Of a stretch of DNA of 64,000 nucleotides, positions 11,166 through 23,188 are shown one piece after another; position 1 is the first letter of the stretch; each line of letters starts with the position of its first letter. Origin of the DNA: Lathyrus oleraceus (taxonomy: Eukaryota > Streptophyta > Magnoliopsida > Fabales > Fabaceae). A program made the position numbers and the translations under genes. Under the pieces are notes generated by a model. That model was not told where the DNA came from and searched no databases. It saw only the letters and a program-made list of their open reading frames with translations. The stretch spans positions 272,343,618-272,407,617 of the forward strand of contig NC_066584.1 of NCBI RefSeq assembly GCF_024323335.1, read 5' to 3'.

Positions 11166-11560
11166 TGTTGGACATGTCACTTCACAAACAAGAGGGGGGG
11201 GGGGGGGTGAATTGTGTGTTTCAGAAAAACTTGGATTTGAAAAAAATTTAGAATCAAAATCATAGTTAGAAAACATTTTAGAAATTTTTTTAGTGTTATG
11301 CATTGGAAAATAAATTGTAGAAAATAAAATGCAGAAATTTAAAGAGTTAATGGAAGAAAGAAGATACCAGGGCTTATAGAGGTTCAGACGAAAAAGAAAA
11401 AAGAACTACTCCTCTCCCCAAGAATTATTCTTGAGAGTATTTAATAAACTTAAAAGCTTTTAGTAGGTTGAACTCTCGAATCCCCTTATACAAGGAAAAA
11501 TGAAGTTTGTTGCTAACTTTCAACCAAACAGAAAAATTAGAAGTGAAACGGTGAGTCTTC
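11166..11560 (-). repeat. 5' LTR of the copia element, truncated
   Basis: It aligns with the end of the 3' LTR from 5201 and contains a G14 run at 11194-11207 where the other copy has a mixed GGGGAGGGGG. Similarity fades after about 11535, with a short rejoin at 'ttagaagtga' suggesting an internal deletion. The true LTR start is not found. Confidence 0.65.
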
Positions 11561-11875
11561 CTTCCAAATGATGGATTGAAGCAGTTAGCATCCTATCCAC
11601 AAGAAACTTGGAGTGGTTAGTGATCAATGTATTTTCAAGCACATTCTTTCACTATTATGTTACAATAATTCTAGAGTGTCTTTTATTATTTCAACTATTT
11701 TAGTGTGTTTCCTTAGCATAGTTTATTGTTACATTTATTTTAATTTTGTATGGTATTTTCTGAATAAAAAACTATTTACACCCTCTTTCTTCGTAGGTTA
11801 TAACCTAGGCTACAAGAATCAGATTGACGCGTTCTAATATACGTTAGAAATCTGAAAAGACAACTTACACGTTTT
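11561..11875. other. Unassigned AT-rich DNA
   Basis: It lies between the truncated copia LTR and the proposed Athila LTR. The open frame at 11613-11837 gives a hydrophobic Phe/Tyr/Ile-rich peptide with no recognisable domain, and I do not call it a gene. Confidence 0.35.
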
Positions 11876-12013
11876 GTGTTGAAATAAGAAGCAAATTCAG
11901 AGTGTAGAAGACTCGAATAAATCATTTTATTTTCAGACTTCAGAAAATACTAAGTTTTTGGGCCGGTTTTGTATTTTTACGGGTCGGTTGCTATTAGGCT
12001 CGAGTTCCCTTGC

Positions 12014-12023
12014 TATATTTAAA
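12014..12023 (+). promoter_or_regulatory. Candidate TATA box in the Athila LTR
   Basis: TATATTTAAA lies in the proposed LTR, about 685 bp before its end. Confidence 0.4.
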
Positions 12024-12701
12024 CAAATGAGTAGATTTAGGATTAATTTTTTCAGCATTCACAAAATAGAAAATAGGTCATATGAATCTTATGGAGAGAT
12101 AATTCCCAAAGAGCTAATCTGTTGTATTCGAATTCCACTTTGAGGTTTTTATGAATTTTAGTTCAATTTCGATTTCTTTTCAATTCTTCCTATAAAGTCG
12201 TTATCCTAATTCGATTAATTTTGTTTGCTTAATTCAATTGTTGATTATAGGATAGAGTTTATCAAATTTGATGTTTTTGTTCGATCCTTAACTATAATCA
12301 CGTTAGTGTAGCTTTTTCGTTATCGTGTTTGATTAAGTCGCATTTGTTTAATTCACGACTTCTTAAATCTGTTTGCTTACATCGGAAATTAGGAACATAA
12401 ATCATATAATACCAATTGCACTTATCAGTGGGTATTGTAACTGAATATGATCGAATTCACTTAGGAAATTAAAATTATAAGAATCAATGATAAGTCGGAA
12501 ATCGATACAGTAGATTAACTTATTTATCAATTTTGCTTTTACTTTAATCATCTTCGATTTAAGTTTTGAACCTTAAAAACCCCCTTATATTCATTTTTTT
12601 GGTTACAACATTGAAGAGTCATTGTGATACGACTTGAGTGTCGCTTCCGTTTTACTACATTTTTAAATACATTTTGACCTGTGTGCGATAGGGGATCAAA
12701 T

Positions 12702-12719
12702 TGGCGCTGTAACCAGGGA
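12702..12719 (+). promoter_or_regulatory. Primer binding site, tRNA-Asp type, degenerate
   Basis: TGGCGCTGTAACCAGGGA matches the Athila PBS word TGGCGCCGTTGCCGGGGA at 14 of 18 positions; three of the four changes are C to T or G to A. Confidence 0.7.
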
Positions 12720-13186
12720 CTCTTGTTGTTTTTAACCAATATTAAAGTCTTAGGTGTTCTCCCTTGCGTTTTGGCCCCTCTGTTCTTGCTCTTTTGGTCG
12801 TGTGTATTCGTCAAAATCGGTCCGAAAACCTGATTTTAGAAAAAATGTTTTTGTTTTGAAAATTTTCCATGCCAATTTAGTAGAAAAGAATCTGGAATCA
12901 AAGTCCCCTACTATTGGAAAGAGTTGCTAGACAACACCCTCAAAACCCCAAATTCATCATTTTTCTATTTTTTATGAATTTTTTTACTATTTTCATAGTT
13001 TCTGGAAAATCCAAAAAAATTCTCAAAATTCTTAATTGGCTTCATTCGATTAAATTTTCTTTTTTCTTTTTTTAATCGTTTTCTATGTTTTCCAACTATT
13101 TTGTTCTATAGGGACATTGTTGGCATTTTCACATTTGTTGATGCATTGTTGAATTAGTTCCGGCTGCTAGGTCTGGTTGTTCTGAC

Positions 13187-13936
13187 TTGTTTGATTTTGA
13201 TCTTGAAGTTGAAAGAACCTTGCACACTCACCACAGAGCAAATCAGGCTAGCACTAGTTCACCACTTGTTAACAATTCTAATTCTGATTCTTTGCATGTG
13301 CATAACTTATTTGATTATGAACTTGCTTTTGATAATAACATGGATAAACAAAGGACATTAAGAAAGCTTGTTTGTCTTGATGTTAATTATAATGGTTTAT
13401 GTATCAAATATGTTGATGTTGTTGTTCCTTTTGAATTGAAATCTAGTTTAATACACTTGCTACCAAGGTTTAATCGTCTTGCAGGTGAAGACCCGCATAA
13501 GCATCTATAGGAATTCCATGTTGTTTATTCTACACCATTGAGACCTGAAGGAATAACAGAAGATCATATTAAGCTCAGAGCCTTTCCATTCTCACTACAG
13601 GGTGCTGCAAAACACTGGTTGTACTATCTTGAGCCAAATTTTGTTAGAACCTGGAATGATTTAAAGAAAGTCATCCTAGAAAGATACTTTCCTGCCTCTA
13701 GAGTTGCATCAATCAGAAAGTAAATATGTGATATTAGATAGGGCAATGAATCATTGGCTGAGTATTGAGAGAGATTCAAATAGTTAATGTCTAGTTGTCC
13801 TCAACACCAAATCACTAAACATGTTTTTATTCAGTACTTCTATAAAGGGTTGATACCAATGGATAGAAACATTTTAGATGCTGCTAGTGGTGGAACACTC
13901 AATATTTTAGATGCTGCTAGTGGTGGAACTGCCTAA
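13187..13936 (+). pseudogene. Athila-type gag, broken
   Basis: The first open part (13187-13510) is an N-terminal extension ending GEDPHKHL, where a stop interrupts the capsid domain. The second (13538-13723) carries RPEGITEDHIKLRAFPFSL, then GAAKHWLYYLEP and WNDLKKVILERYFPASR, the core of the retrotransposon gag capsid domain (Retrotrans_gag). After another stop come SLAEY, CPQHQITKH, IQYFYKGL and DAASGGTL. There are at least four in-frame stops. The gene is cut off after the DAASGG segment, which is duplicated at 13872-13935. The C-terminal zinc knuckle and pol are absent. The family call is confident because the capsid motifs are in the usual order. Confidence 0.8.
13872..13935 (+). repeat. 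Tandem duplication (about 32 bp) at the end of the gag pseudogene
   Basis: The block TTTTAGATGCTGCTAGTGG and its flanks occur twice in a row, next to the CT microsatellite. Confidence 0.85.
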
Positions 13937-13948
13937 ACAAATACTTGT

Positions 13949-14106
<158 letters not shown>

Positions 14107-14571
14107 CTTTTACGTCTCATTTGCGAATTGTTGAATTCATCGATTGTGAGATCAATATGTTTGGTTAATCCTTTTGATAATCATTTGAAAAAGGTTTTGT
14201 TGAGTTGATCACAATCTATTAGATTATGGTTGGATTTGAAGATCAACAAATTCATACAAATTTCTAAACGAAATCAATTGCACACAAGGTATTTGGTAAT
14301 TTGCCTCTACTACATTTTTGTGTATTTTATCATTGGGAATAGACTCTACTTTTATTATAAAATTCAATTGGTTGTGCTTGAAACTTTGCTGATCAAATTT
14401 ATACTCAGTATCATACTTTAATTGTAATTACGCATATCCAAGCTTTTTTATAACGGTGCAGTTAGACGATTCGAGCTTTTCTAGCCATAAAAGTTTTCAA
14501 AATAATTCTTGCTAAAGTTTTTACTTGGGATCTATTCACCCCCCCCCCCCCCTCTAGATCAAAGTTTATTG
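14107..14571. other. Repeat-derived DNA with a C14 run
   Basis: No gene seen. Near its right end (minus strand) is GATCTAGAG, then G14, then GTGAATAGATCCCAAG, an LTR-end-like motif common in legume repeats. A diverged inverted copy starts at 58460. Confidence 0.4.
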
Positions 14572-14622
14572 TCTAACATCTACATATTCAGCCTCATCGT
14601 TAGAAAAATCAACATTATGTTG
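14572..14622 (-). pseudogene. copia RNase H fragment, downstream piece
   Basis: The minus strand reads NVDFSNDEAEYVDVRQ. The DEAEYV block corresponds to the conserved 'ALST-AEAEY' motif of Ty1/copia RNase H. Joined across the outer Ogre insertion (one copy of TGTTG removed), it continues in frame from the piece at 57878-58430. Confidence 0.75.
14618..14622. repeat. Target site duplication, outer Ogre (left)
   Basis: TGTTG here equals TGTTG at 57878-57882, directly outside the two outer LTR ends. Confidence 0.9.
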
Positions 14623-14676
14623 TGTAGCGGGAAATTCATGATCATCAAGCTATTGACAAGCTAGAGATCAATTAAC

Positions 14677-14689
14677 AAGAGTCGCCACC
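14677..14689 (-). promoter_or_regulatory. PBS-like word inside the LTR end
   Basis: On the minus strand GGTGGCGACTCTT repeats the first 11-12 bases of the real PBS (GTGGCGACTCTGCTGGGGA). It lies about 55 bp inside the LTR end, with the same placement in the other outer LTR (35550-35562). Confidence 0.7.
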
Positions 14690-17600
14690 GCGTTTTTATT
14701 GTTTCCAAGGGAAAAGGAAAAAGTACGAACAAAACCCAAATGGTAAGAAGTTTTCAAATAAAAACTAATAAAAATCAGAGATCACGGGTAAAGGGGTTGG
14801 TTACACAGAGGGAAGGTGTTAGCACCCAAAGTGTCCTAGGTACTCCTAGGGAGCCCTTTTTGTGTGCATATGTATTTGGTTAAAAGTTATGTTTATAAAA
14901 AAATAGAATGAGGAAATGAGAAAATAATTCATTAATTATATTTTTGTGTTTGACAAGACCTTCGGTCTTGTGCCTACGTACCAACATAAAAATGAGGGAT
15001 CAAAACCTCGTAGTTCGTGCTAAAAATTTCAAAATGAGTGTGTTGATTTTAAGAAAATTTAAGTTTGAAAGGCATAAAGGCCTAAAATGGTTTGAATGAG
15101 TTAGTTCTTTTTGGCTTTTTTGAAAGTTTAAGTCAAGTATAGTTAAGTTTATTTACAAGTTTAATTTAAGAAAATAAGTTTGAAAATGCAATGGCATAAG
15201 GCCAAAGTTTCTATCTTTCTGCAAAAGTGGTCAAAGTTTAGAACAAAAGTAGTTCATACAAAGAAGGTTTTGAAAATGGAGGAAGAGATTTTGAAATTAA
15301 AGAAATTGGGAGAAGATGAAGAGACTACCCTATGCACAAAAATTAAAAGTTTAGAGTTGAAAAGATCTGACCAAATGGGAGTAATCCAATAGACAAGTAT
15401 GTCAATAGAAACCCAGAATTCCATTGGACTTTTAGATTCAAGCAACACACAAATGCACAATTATATCAATCTTGAAGAGCAAAGGAATCAAATAAAGATG
15501 GCCTCATCCAAGCTTATCCATTTCATGATCTTCTTCAAAATAGCCTATGTAGCAGATGAATTTCATAAGTCACAGGTTCAACATAATAGTTTAACAATGA
15601 TCAATGTTGCAGATGAATCTGGAGGGATCTAGAATGATGTATCAGATGAATTCAAATTTGCAAGCACTTGGTTCTTCAACAAATTGGCATTGGCCAAGTC
15701 CATTAGCAAAGGAATGTTGCCTAAACTCTAAGTCCAATTGGGCAAGATCAAACCAACAGTCCACGCAAAAGTTTTTTAGTGTTTTTGTTATTATTATGTG
15801 CATTAATGGTCAAATACCACACAAGCAAGCAAAGTATATACAAATAAAATAACATCACACAATATAGTCCAAATGGACAAAGTGAAAATTACATTAACAT
15901 AAACAATTAGAATGATATGTATAATGGCAAATGAAATAAAGTGCTAAAAGTAAATTGCATCAAAGTAAAGACTTGAAGTTAAAAGTTAATAATTAGTAAG
16001 TTAGTAATTAGTTTTGGTTTGCTTTTTGATTTCAAGACATTCTTTGGAGAATACTCAACCCACTTGCCACAAGCATGGATCCTTGAACCAAAACATCTTC
16101 CAAAGGAAGGAAAGAAGGCCAAGTTTCCACACAATACCATGAAAGAGGGGAGACTTACAATCTCACTAACTAGAATGCTTATGCCTTTTACGTCACCAAT
16201 TTAGCGCTATGTTAAGCAATCGTAATTGGACTTATATAGAAGTCACAACTATTTGAGGCCGGGCAATATAATTTTGGTGTTAATGCATGTTGGAGACATA
16301 GTATTATGAACTATGCTCATGAAACATACCACACACAAAAAATATACAAAAGGTGTGGCCTAATCTCATCCATACTCATGTCAATTTTTCAATCAACTAG
16401 CATTAGGACTTTGAGATGTCATAGGCCAAATGGAAATGAATGAATGAAGAAGAGGAATGAGATAAAGTGGGAAGGGGATGACTGAAATCACAAATTGGTC
16501 AAAGGAGGACTCTTACCAAATTAATATCATTCATTCATTTTGGGAGATGGAATGTACATTCCATCAATCCCCTAAATCCAATGATATTAACTTGACAAAG
16601 TCAAATCAACCTTGACCAAGGCCCAACAACAATAAGCAAACTCAACCAAGTCAATACAATTGGTCAACACAATTAAAATGGCATTTATTCAATTAAAAAT
16701 AGTAAAATAATGCATTAAATTTAAATATGTTTTGTCCAAATCCTAAAATCTCATCAAAACACCAAATAAATGGCCATGAGATTTATCATAGATCAAACAA
16801 GGTCAAAGGACCTTGGAGAAAAAAATTCATAATTTTTGGAAAAAATATTTTTAAACAATTAAAAATAAATCAAACATCAATTAATTCATGAAAAATATTA
16901 ATAATGATACAAAAAATAATTTTAATTCAGAATATGAAAGAGAAAAATATTTGAATTTTTTTGGTGAAAGTCCCATATTTTTTGGATCAATATTAAATTT
17001 ATTATGAATTATTGAATAAAATGGAATTAAAATGAAATTCAGAAATTGCTGAAATACGTGGACCATCAGATCTCCCTCATTAATTGAGGTGGCAGATATG
17101 ATGATCCAAAACGCGTGTTCCAGCAATGTCCTAGTCAACCGCGTGGCAAATGAAGTGATCAACATCAACGCTCCAGATTATAACGTGGGACTTGGATCAA
17201 ATGGTTCAGAGGTGAGACACCTCATCACCGGAGCCAGAGCTCTGGTCATCTTCCCCGGTGAGCTCCACCGGACTGGTCAAGATGAACCATCACCAAAATA
17301 ATAAACAGGGACATGATCTTAAAGAAAAAACATCACTGAGCACGAATATCACCTCCAATTCATCCAATTCCAACTATATTGAGAGATATGTGGAATTGAA
17401 AAATGAGGTTCATGATCTGAGTTGCTTCGATTTGGCCTCAAAGCAACTCAATCTTCTTGCCTACATTGGTAGGACTTCAGACAACTCAAGAATCAATAGA
17501 ATTGAGCCACAATTTAAGAGAATCGAAGAGTTTAAAATTTCTGCAAATTACCTTTAATGGAGGTCTGAACTTTCTAGATCTTGATCTGAATTGTGCTTGG

Positions 17601-17798
17601 CTTCACTTCACTTGCTTTCAGAAGAGGAATGAAAAGGTTTAGAAGCAATAGACTCCTGGAGAATTGAATTCCAAAACAGTGGAGATTCAAGATCAAATTC
17701 AAATGAATTTATCGGGGTTATCTTCTTAGAGTGAAGGGTTTTCAATGGAGATTCAAAGTTGGCGCAATGTGTGTGTGATTTCTGAGCAAATGCAGTTG

Positions 17799-17806
17799 TA
17801 TATATA
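17799..17806 (-). promoter_or_regulatory. TATA box of the outer Ogre 3' LTR
   Basis: CTATATATAC (minus strand) lies about 1.5 kb from the LTR start. The same word is at 56353-56360 in the 5' LTR. U3 would be about 1.5 kb and R-U5 about 3.1 kb. Confidence 0.55.
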
Positions 17807-19323
17807 GCCAAATCCATGTGATATTTGCACACTCTTTTCAACCTTCCAAAATTGGCAAATGATGATAGCATGGTGCATGGGCGTGCATAGGCCCATGAAA
17901 TGATGGTTCGAAGTCCAAAATGGATAATCAGATGTGTTGAAGCAAGCTTGGAATGCAAGGGAATTGAACATTGTTACTTGAAGTTGGATCCATGCCAAAT
18001 GATATCAGCCTATTTAAGCCATGCGCAGCCCATGCATTTCTCATCCAAAATGAATGAATTTGAGATCTTTGGAAAGGTGAGATCAATAGTAACAAGTTTT
18101 ATGTTGAACACTTTTTTATTTGGAGTTTGGAACTTGGAGAAATTTGAGGTGATAGTTTGTAAAAATTTGACATATCAAAATTTTTCTAAGTGTCAAGCCA
18201 TATGTCTTAATATTCCACCTTACTTAAATTTTTATGGAAGCTTCAAATCAGAAAATTATCTTCATAAAAGTTGTATATCTCTCAAAGACCTTAAAAATGG
18301 TCACCAATTTCATGTCATTTGGATTTTAAGTGATAGAATTATTCATTTTTGAAGTTTGGAAAAATCACTTGATCAATGGTATAGGTCAAAAGTGACCTAT
18401 AATGTAGCCTCATATCACATGTTCAAAGAAGTTGAACTAGCTCCCACTCCAAACATAAAAGTTGAATTAGACACATTTAATTTGGTTATTCAAATTGGAA
18501 ATCTTTCATCTCATATAAATTGAGCAAGTTATGGCCTTGGGAAGTTGACTTTCAAATTAGGGTTTAGACAAAATGACCTATAATATTTCAACATAGAAAA
18601 TGATTTTCCAAGCCAAACTATCTCTAGGTATCAACATGAAAGTTGTTTATAATGTCATTTATAGTAAGTTTTCTCTTGGAATAATTTTCATATAGCGAAA
18701 ATTTTAGGAGATAGGGTCTAGGGAGACCCAGTTTTGATCAGATGAATTCATCTGGCTAACCACCATCAACCATCTTGCTAATTTCCAATTCTCTTGACTT
18801 TCTTGGCTCATGGTAGATCATATATGCATAAAATAATGAAATTTGGAGTGTCCCTTGAGAAATTTGATCAATTGGTGAGATAGCTTGTTGGAGAAGTTAC
18901 TTAAGACACCCAGTCAAACTAGGGTTTCCAAGGCAAATCACCCTCAAACTCTTGAAGCAAACTTTATCAATATAACATGTAGAGAACATTGGGACTCATA
19001 TATGATGTTCATAAACATTCTTGAATCAATTCTTGGTTGTACTCTTTGTTCATGAAGGTCTTAAACCCTAGATGTGATCTTGATGAATCAATGAGATCAT
19101 GCGCTACCTACAAAAGAGTTAGATAGAGACAAAGACATATTTTTGGTATTTTGGTTAGTAAAATGATAATATACAAGTATGATATAATCACAAAGTGTTT
19201 GGTGATCTCTCCCAAAACAAACCCAATGAAAAGGGGTAAGGAGGATGCCAAGGTATGATCCCAAGGTTTATGCTTATGATGGAATTACATGAGGGATTTT
19301 AGGGTCAAAATTGGGGTCTTACA

Positions 19324-19336
19324 TCTGCCCCTATTT
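19324..19336 (-). promoter_or_regulatory. Polypurine tract of the outer Ogre
   Basis: AAATAGGGGCAGA on the minus strand abuts the 3' LTR start TGTAAGACC. Confidence 0.85.
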
Positions 19337-22210
19337 AAGGACATTCTATCTGAGGAGGCGAAGGTTAAAATCTTCATGTCGACTCAGTCGAATGGGCTTA
19401 AAAAACAACATAGAGAAGCAAATTTTGGTCCCTAAGAGACCTCATGATGCAAATGATATGAATGCAAAAGTTAACGCTTTGTGGGGAAATACTACCACAA
19501 AGGAAAAGAAATCAGAGAGACCGAAAATCCGCAGGAGCACCATGCATTCCATAAGAAAAATTCACTGGGGAGACAAAGACTCTTGGGGGGGGGGGGGTAA
19601 AAAGGAGTTATGCGTAGGCCAGGCTACGACTTAAAACTACTTGGGACTCGAGGAAATCCATCTAAAATGGAGACTCGACCGGGGAGATGACAACATCTGT
19701 AAGGGATGCGAATAAGTCAGGATAACATTGAAATACTCGACTCGGGCAGGGGGAACAACGATTTCACTAAGGAAATACGCACTCAACCCAACTGGGGAGA
19801 AAATAAAATTTTAACGCAGGAGGAGCAGAAATCTATTATCTACTACCTGTTACTGGGTAAGGAGATAATAAAATCTGACGGAGAGAACATCCATCATCTG
19901 TTAAGATGAACATATCAAGGATGACTCGTTGAGGAAAAGCCAGAGGAGAATATTCATTACCGGTTACAGGGTAAGAATAGCCTTGCTGGGGGAAACTGCG
20001 GAAAATAGGATTTACAACTACCGGTTACTGGGCAGAAGACCAAGGGTGAGAATATCCGTCATCGGTTAGGATGAATATATCAAGAATAAACTCAACAGGG
20101 AAGAAAATTTGTCACCGGTTAAAGTGAACATATCAAGGATAGACTTTCCTGGGGATGTCAAAGAGGATACCCGTCATCGGTTAGGATGAACATATCAAGG
20201 ATAGACTTTCCTAGGGATGTCAAGGAGGATACCCGTCATCGGTTAGGATGAACATATCAAGGATATACCAACTGAACAACAAAAGGGGGAATTACATCTA
20301 TCGAAAACTGGATAGAAAACCGTCAAAGAGAAAAATCCGTCACCGGTAAGGATGAACATATCAAGGATTTACTCTGCGAGGGGACAAAGCAGGATTTACA
20401 ACTATCGGTTACTGGGTAGAAGACCAATCAAAGAGAAAATATCCCACCAGTTAAAGTGAACATATCAAGGATAGACTCTGAAATGGGGAAATAAAAGTAG
20501 GGATTACATCTATCAATTACTGGATAGAATACCAAAGGAGAGAAAATCCGTCAATGGTTAAAGTGAACATATCAAGGATAGACTCTGCACAGGAGAAAGT
20601 AGGATTTACAACTACCGGTTACTGGGTAGAAGACCAACAAGGAGAAGAAAACCCGTCATCGATTAAGATGAACATATCAAGGATTAACTCTCTGGGGAAC
20701 AAAAATAGGAATTACAACTACCTTTTTATTAGGTAGAATACCAAAGAAGAGAATATCCATCACTGGTTAAAGTGAACATATCAAGGATAGACTTCTGCGG
20801 AGGAAAGAAAGATATCTGTCACCTGGTTAAGATGAACATATCAAGGATATACTTCCGGGGACTCCATTAGGGAATTCTGCTGAGGAGAAAAATGGTACTT
20901 TTGCCGGATATTGGGCAAGAAGTAACAAACTGCAAACTAAGAAGAATATTATCAGTTACTGGGTAATAGACTCTTATGGGACCAAGATATCTATCTAGGT
21001 AAGAGCTAGAAAGAAAACGGTCAATCAAAACTCAACCCAATGAGGACATAACTCAAGGGGAGGAATTCCATCCAGAAAATTTGCTGGAGAGGAAACTGAA
21101 ATAACAATCATCCACGAGGAAACAAACTCAGTGGGGAAACAGAGAAAGGTTAAAGTCTTTTCTGCTTAGGGACTGACACTCTACAATTGAAGGAGGACAG
21201 ACACCAAACTTTTGGTATGGGGATAAAGTACCGCCATAACAGAGAATGAAAATCTCAAACAAATCAAATATGAAGATGCAGGATATGCAAAACATGAACT
21301 TATATGAATGTATATGTATATGTATATATGGCAATTATGCTGACAAAACGATCACGAAGGATACAGAGGTGTCGCAAAGAAATTGAACCACCGGTACAAC
21401 CCTCGGCCAATCCACAAATCATGGATACAAACTGCTGGAGAACAGGGAGATCAACATCCCAAAGGCTCAACCATGGTTGGGGAAGGAGATCTGCTGAGGA
21501 TAAAACATCCAATTTGTAGGGAATTTTAGGTCATCACCATAAAAATGGGAGACAACCATACTAGGGAAGAAGTCAAAAGCTGCTTAAGAACCAGGAGGAA
21601 ACTCTGACTGGGAGCAAAGATAGATGGCGATTGGTGGGGACACCACAACGATCTACTGGGGAAATATTAAACATCTCTGATGATGACCTATCTGCTGAGA
21701 AAAAATGAACTTCGCTGGGAAGGTCGAAACTCTGTTGGGGGCAAGGACACGCCGCAACCAACTTAGCTGGGACAAAGAAATAAGCTCCAAAGGGAATCAA
21801 ACATTCCACTGAGGAACTAAAAAAAACACAAACGTCTAGGGATACCCGAAGAGTTAACTGCTTGAGGAACCTAAGATGCTTCCCACTTAAGAACTTGCTT
21901 CTTACTGAAATGTTGTTGATATTCTTTTTACTTGCTTTGGAAAAGTTTTTGCTTATATATCTTAAAACTTGATTTTGATTTAAAAATTCAATTTCAAAAT
22001 GATCACAATAAAAATTAAAACTATTGGCTGAAGTAAATAAGAGTAGAAACAATTGGATAAAAGTTCAACTTTATTTATTAGGATGGTAGTTTGTAAATGA
22101 CAAGACTCCATAGATTTTACAAAGTTGAAAATGGTAATTTACATGGAAAAGGGGTACATTGAATACAAATGATCCTTAATCCTTCTACAAAATCTTGATA
22201 TCTAGCTTGA
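19337..22210 (-). other. 3' untranslated region of the outer Ogre
   Basis: This is 2.9 kb of non-coding sequence between integrase and the PPT. It holds the irregular tandem repeat at 19895-20850, a G11 run near 19587, a (TATG)n stretch near 21304 and scattered 'CTGGGGA'-like words. Long, repeat-bearing 3' UTRs are established for Ogre/Tat elements. Confidence 0.7.
19895..20850 (-). repeat. Irregular tandem repeat in the outer Ogre 3' UTR
   Basis: Eleven copies of a block around (plus strand) GAACATATCAAGGATA, usually preceded by 'CGTCA(T/C)CGGTTA', occur at about 19908, 20073, 20126, 20188, 20250, 20353, 20458, 20565, 20670, 20773 and 20833. They alternate with a 'CTACCGGTTACTGGGTAGAA' block. 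Spacing varies from about 52 to 165 bp. Confidence 0.85.
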
Positions 22211-23188
22211 ACGACAAAATCTTCTTGAGCACAAGGTCACCTTCTCTGAACACACGAGGTTTGACCTTCTTATCAAAAACTTTCTTCATTCTCTGCTGAT
22301 ATACTGACCATGACACATGACAGTCAATCTCTTCTCTTCTATCAAATTCAACTGATCAAATCTGGTCTGACACCATTCAACTTCAGTCAACTTGGCTTCC
22401 ATGAGCACACGCAATGAAGGAATCTCAGCCTCTACGGGGAGAACTGCTTCCATACCATATACAAGAGAGAAAGGGGTTGCCCCTGTTGAAGTGCGGACGG
22501 ATGTACGATACCCATGTAAAGCAAATGGGAGCATCTCATGTCAATCCTTGTATGTGACAACCATCTTCTGGATAATCTTCTTGATGTTCTTATTCGCAGC
22601 TTCAACAGCCCCTTTCATTTTAGGTCTATAGGGAGAAGAATTATGATGTGCAATCTTGAAGTCTTTGCAAAGAGCTTCCACCATATTATTATTCAAGCTC
22701 GATCCATTATCAGTAATGATTTTACTTGGCACACCATAACGGCATATAATCTGATTCTTGATAAACCTTACAACAACTTGCTTGGTTACATTTGCATACG
22801 ATTCCGCTTCAACCCATTTTGTGAAGTAGTCAATTGCCACCAAAATGAAACGATGTCCATTCGAAGCTTTGGGCTCAATCATATCAATTCCCCACATGGA
22901 GAAGGGCCATGGGGAAGAGATAACATTCAATAGTGTCGGAGGAACATGAATCTTATCAGCATAAATTTGACACTTGTGGCATTTCTTCACAAACTTGCAA
23001 AAGTCAGATTCCATTAACAGCCAATAGTAACCTACTCGCAACATCTTCTTTGCCATTGCATGTCCATTGGAATGAGTACCAAAGGAACCTTCATGTACTT
23101 CGGTCATCAACAAGTCTGCTTCGTGTCTATCCACACATCTAAGCAAAACCATGTCAAAGTTTCTCTTGTATAGTATATCACCATTCAA
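22211..23188 (-). pseudogene. Ogre integrase, broken and C-terminally truncated
   Basis: Integrase would join the cDNA to the host chromosome. It reads in frame with the RT ORF across a single stop at 23187. The zinc-binding part shows GTHSNGHAM then CHKCQ (HHCC). The catalytic core has D in MWGIDMIEP, D in IITDNGSS and E in KGAVEAANK, so the DDE triad is intact. A second stop at about 22540 separates KMVVTYKD from HEMLPFALHGYRTSVR. The C-terminal region GATPFSLVYGMEAVLP and VFREGDLVLKKI follows, the last after a frameshift. After that the usual end of the protein (...TTMDGE...VNADAV-RY, seen in the inner element) is missing. Two stops and the lost C-terminus make this copy inactive. Confidence 0.85.

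Larger units (their letters stand above)
5201..11560 (-). mobile_element. Maximus/SIRE-like Ty1/copia element, decayed, minus strand
   Basis: Both LTRs, the PBS and the PPT can be placed, and all agree on minus-strand orientation. The right LTR and PBS lie at 11151-11560, a gag pseudogene at 10770-11113, and a plant-transposon-protein pseudogene at 8672-9404. The A/G-rich tract before the 3' LTR lies at 6667-6685, and the 3' LTR at 5201-6664. I recognise no protease, integrase or RT, so pol appears to have been lost. A 1.3 kb solo LTR (7180-8515) has inserted into the internal part. Several G-rich 'GGGGGAG' blocks between 6740 and 6830 (minus strand) match the purine-rich 3' region typical of SIRE/Maximus elements. 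Confidence 0.7.
11876..13936 (+). mobile_element. Second Athila-type Ty3/gypsy element: 5' LTR, PBS and broken gag
   Basis: An LTR-like block ends GGGGATCA at 12698 and is followed by a degenerate tRNA-Asp PBS, about 480 bp of leader and a gag pseudogene from 13187. The element stops inside gag, where a 32 bp duplication and a long CT microsatellite begin. Its pol is missing. The left boundary (near TGTGTTGAAA at about 11876) is a guess. Confidence 0.65.
14623..19323 (-). repeat. 3' LTR of the outer Ogre
   Basis: Length 4701 bp. On the minus strand it starts TGTAAGACCCCAATTTTGAC and ends CGCTACA. It pairs with the split 5' LTR (35496-37201 plus 54881-57877; about 4703 bp after removing the insertion). 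By eye there are about five differences in the first 195 plus-strand bases. Open frames inside it, such as 17900-18352, have no recognisable product. Confidence 0.95.

Noticed and set aside
11613..11837. Small hydrophobic protein gene
   Set aside because: AT-rich DNA encodes Phe/Ile/Tyr-rich peptides by chance; no promoter, homologous motif or supporting context.
17900..18352. 150-codon plus-strand ORF inside the outer 3' LTR
   Set aside because: Antisense to the element and shortened in the other LTR copy (56478-56804), so not a conserved gene.
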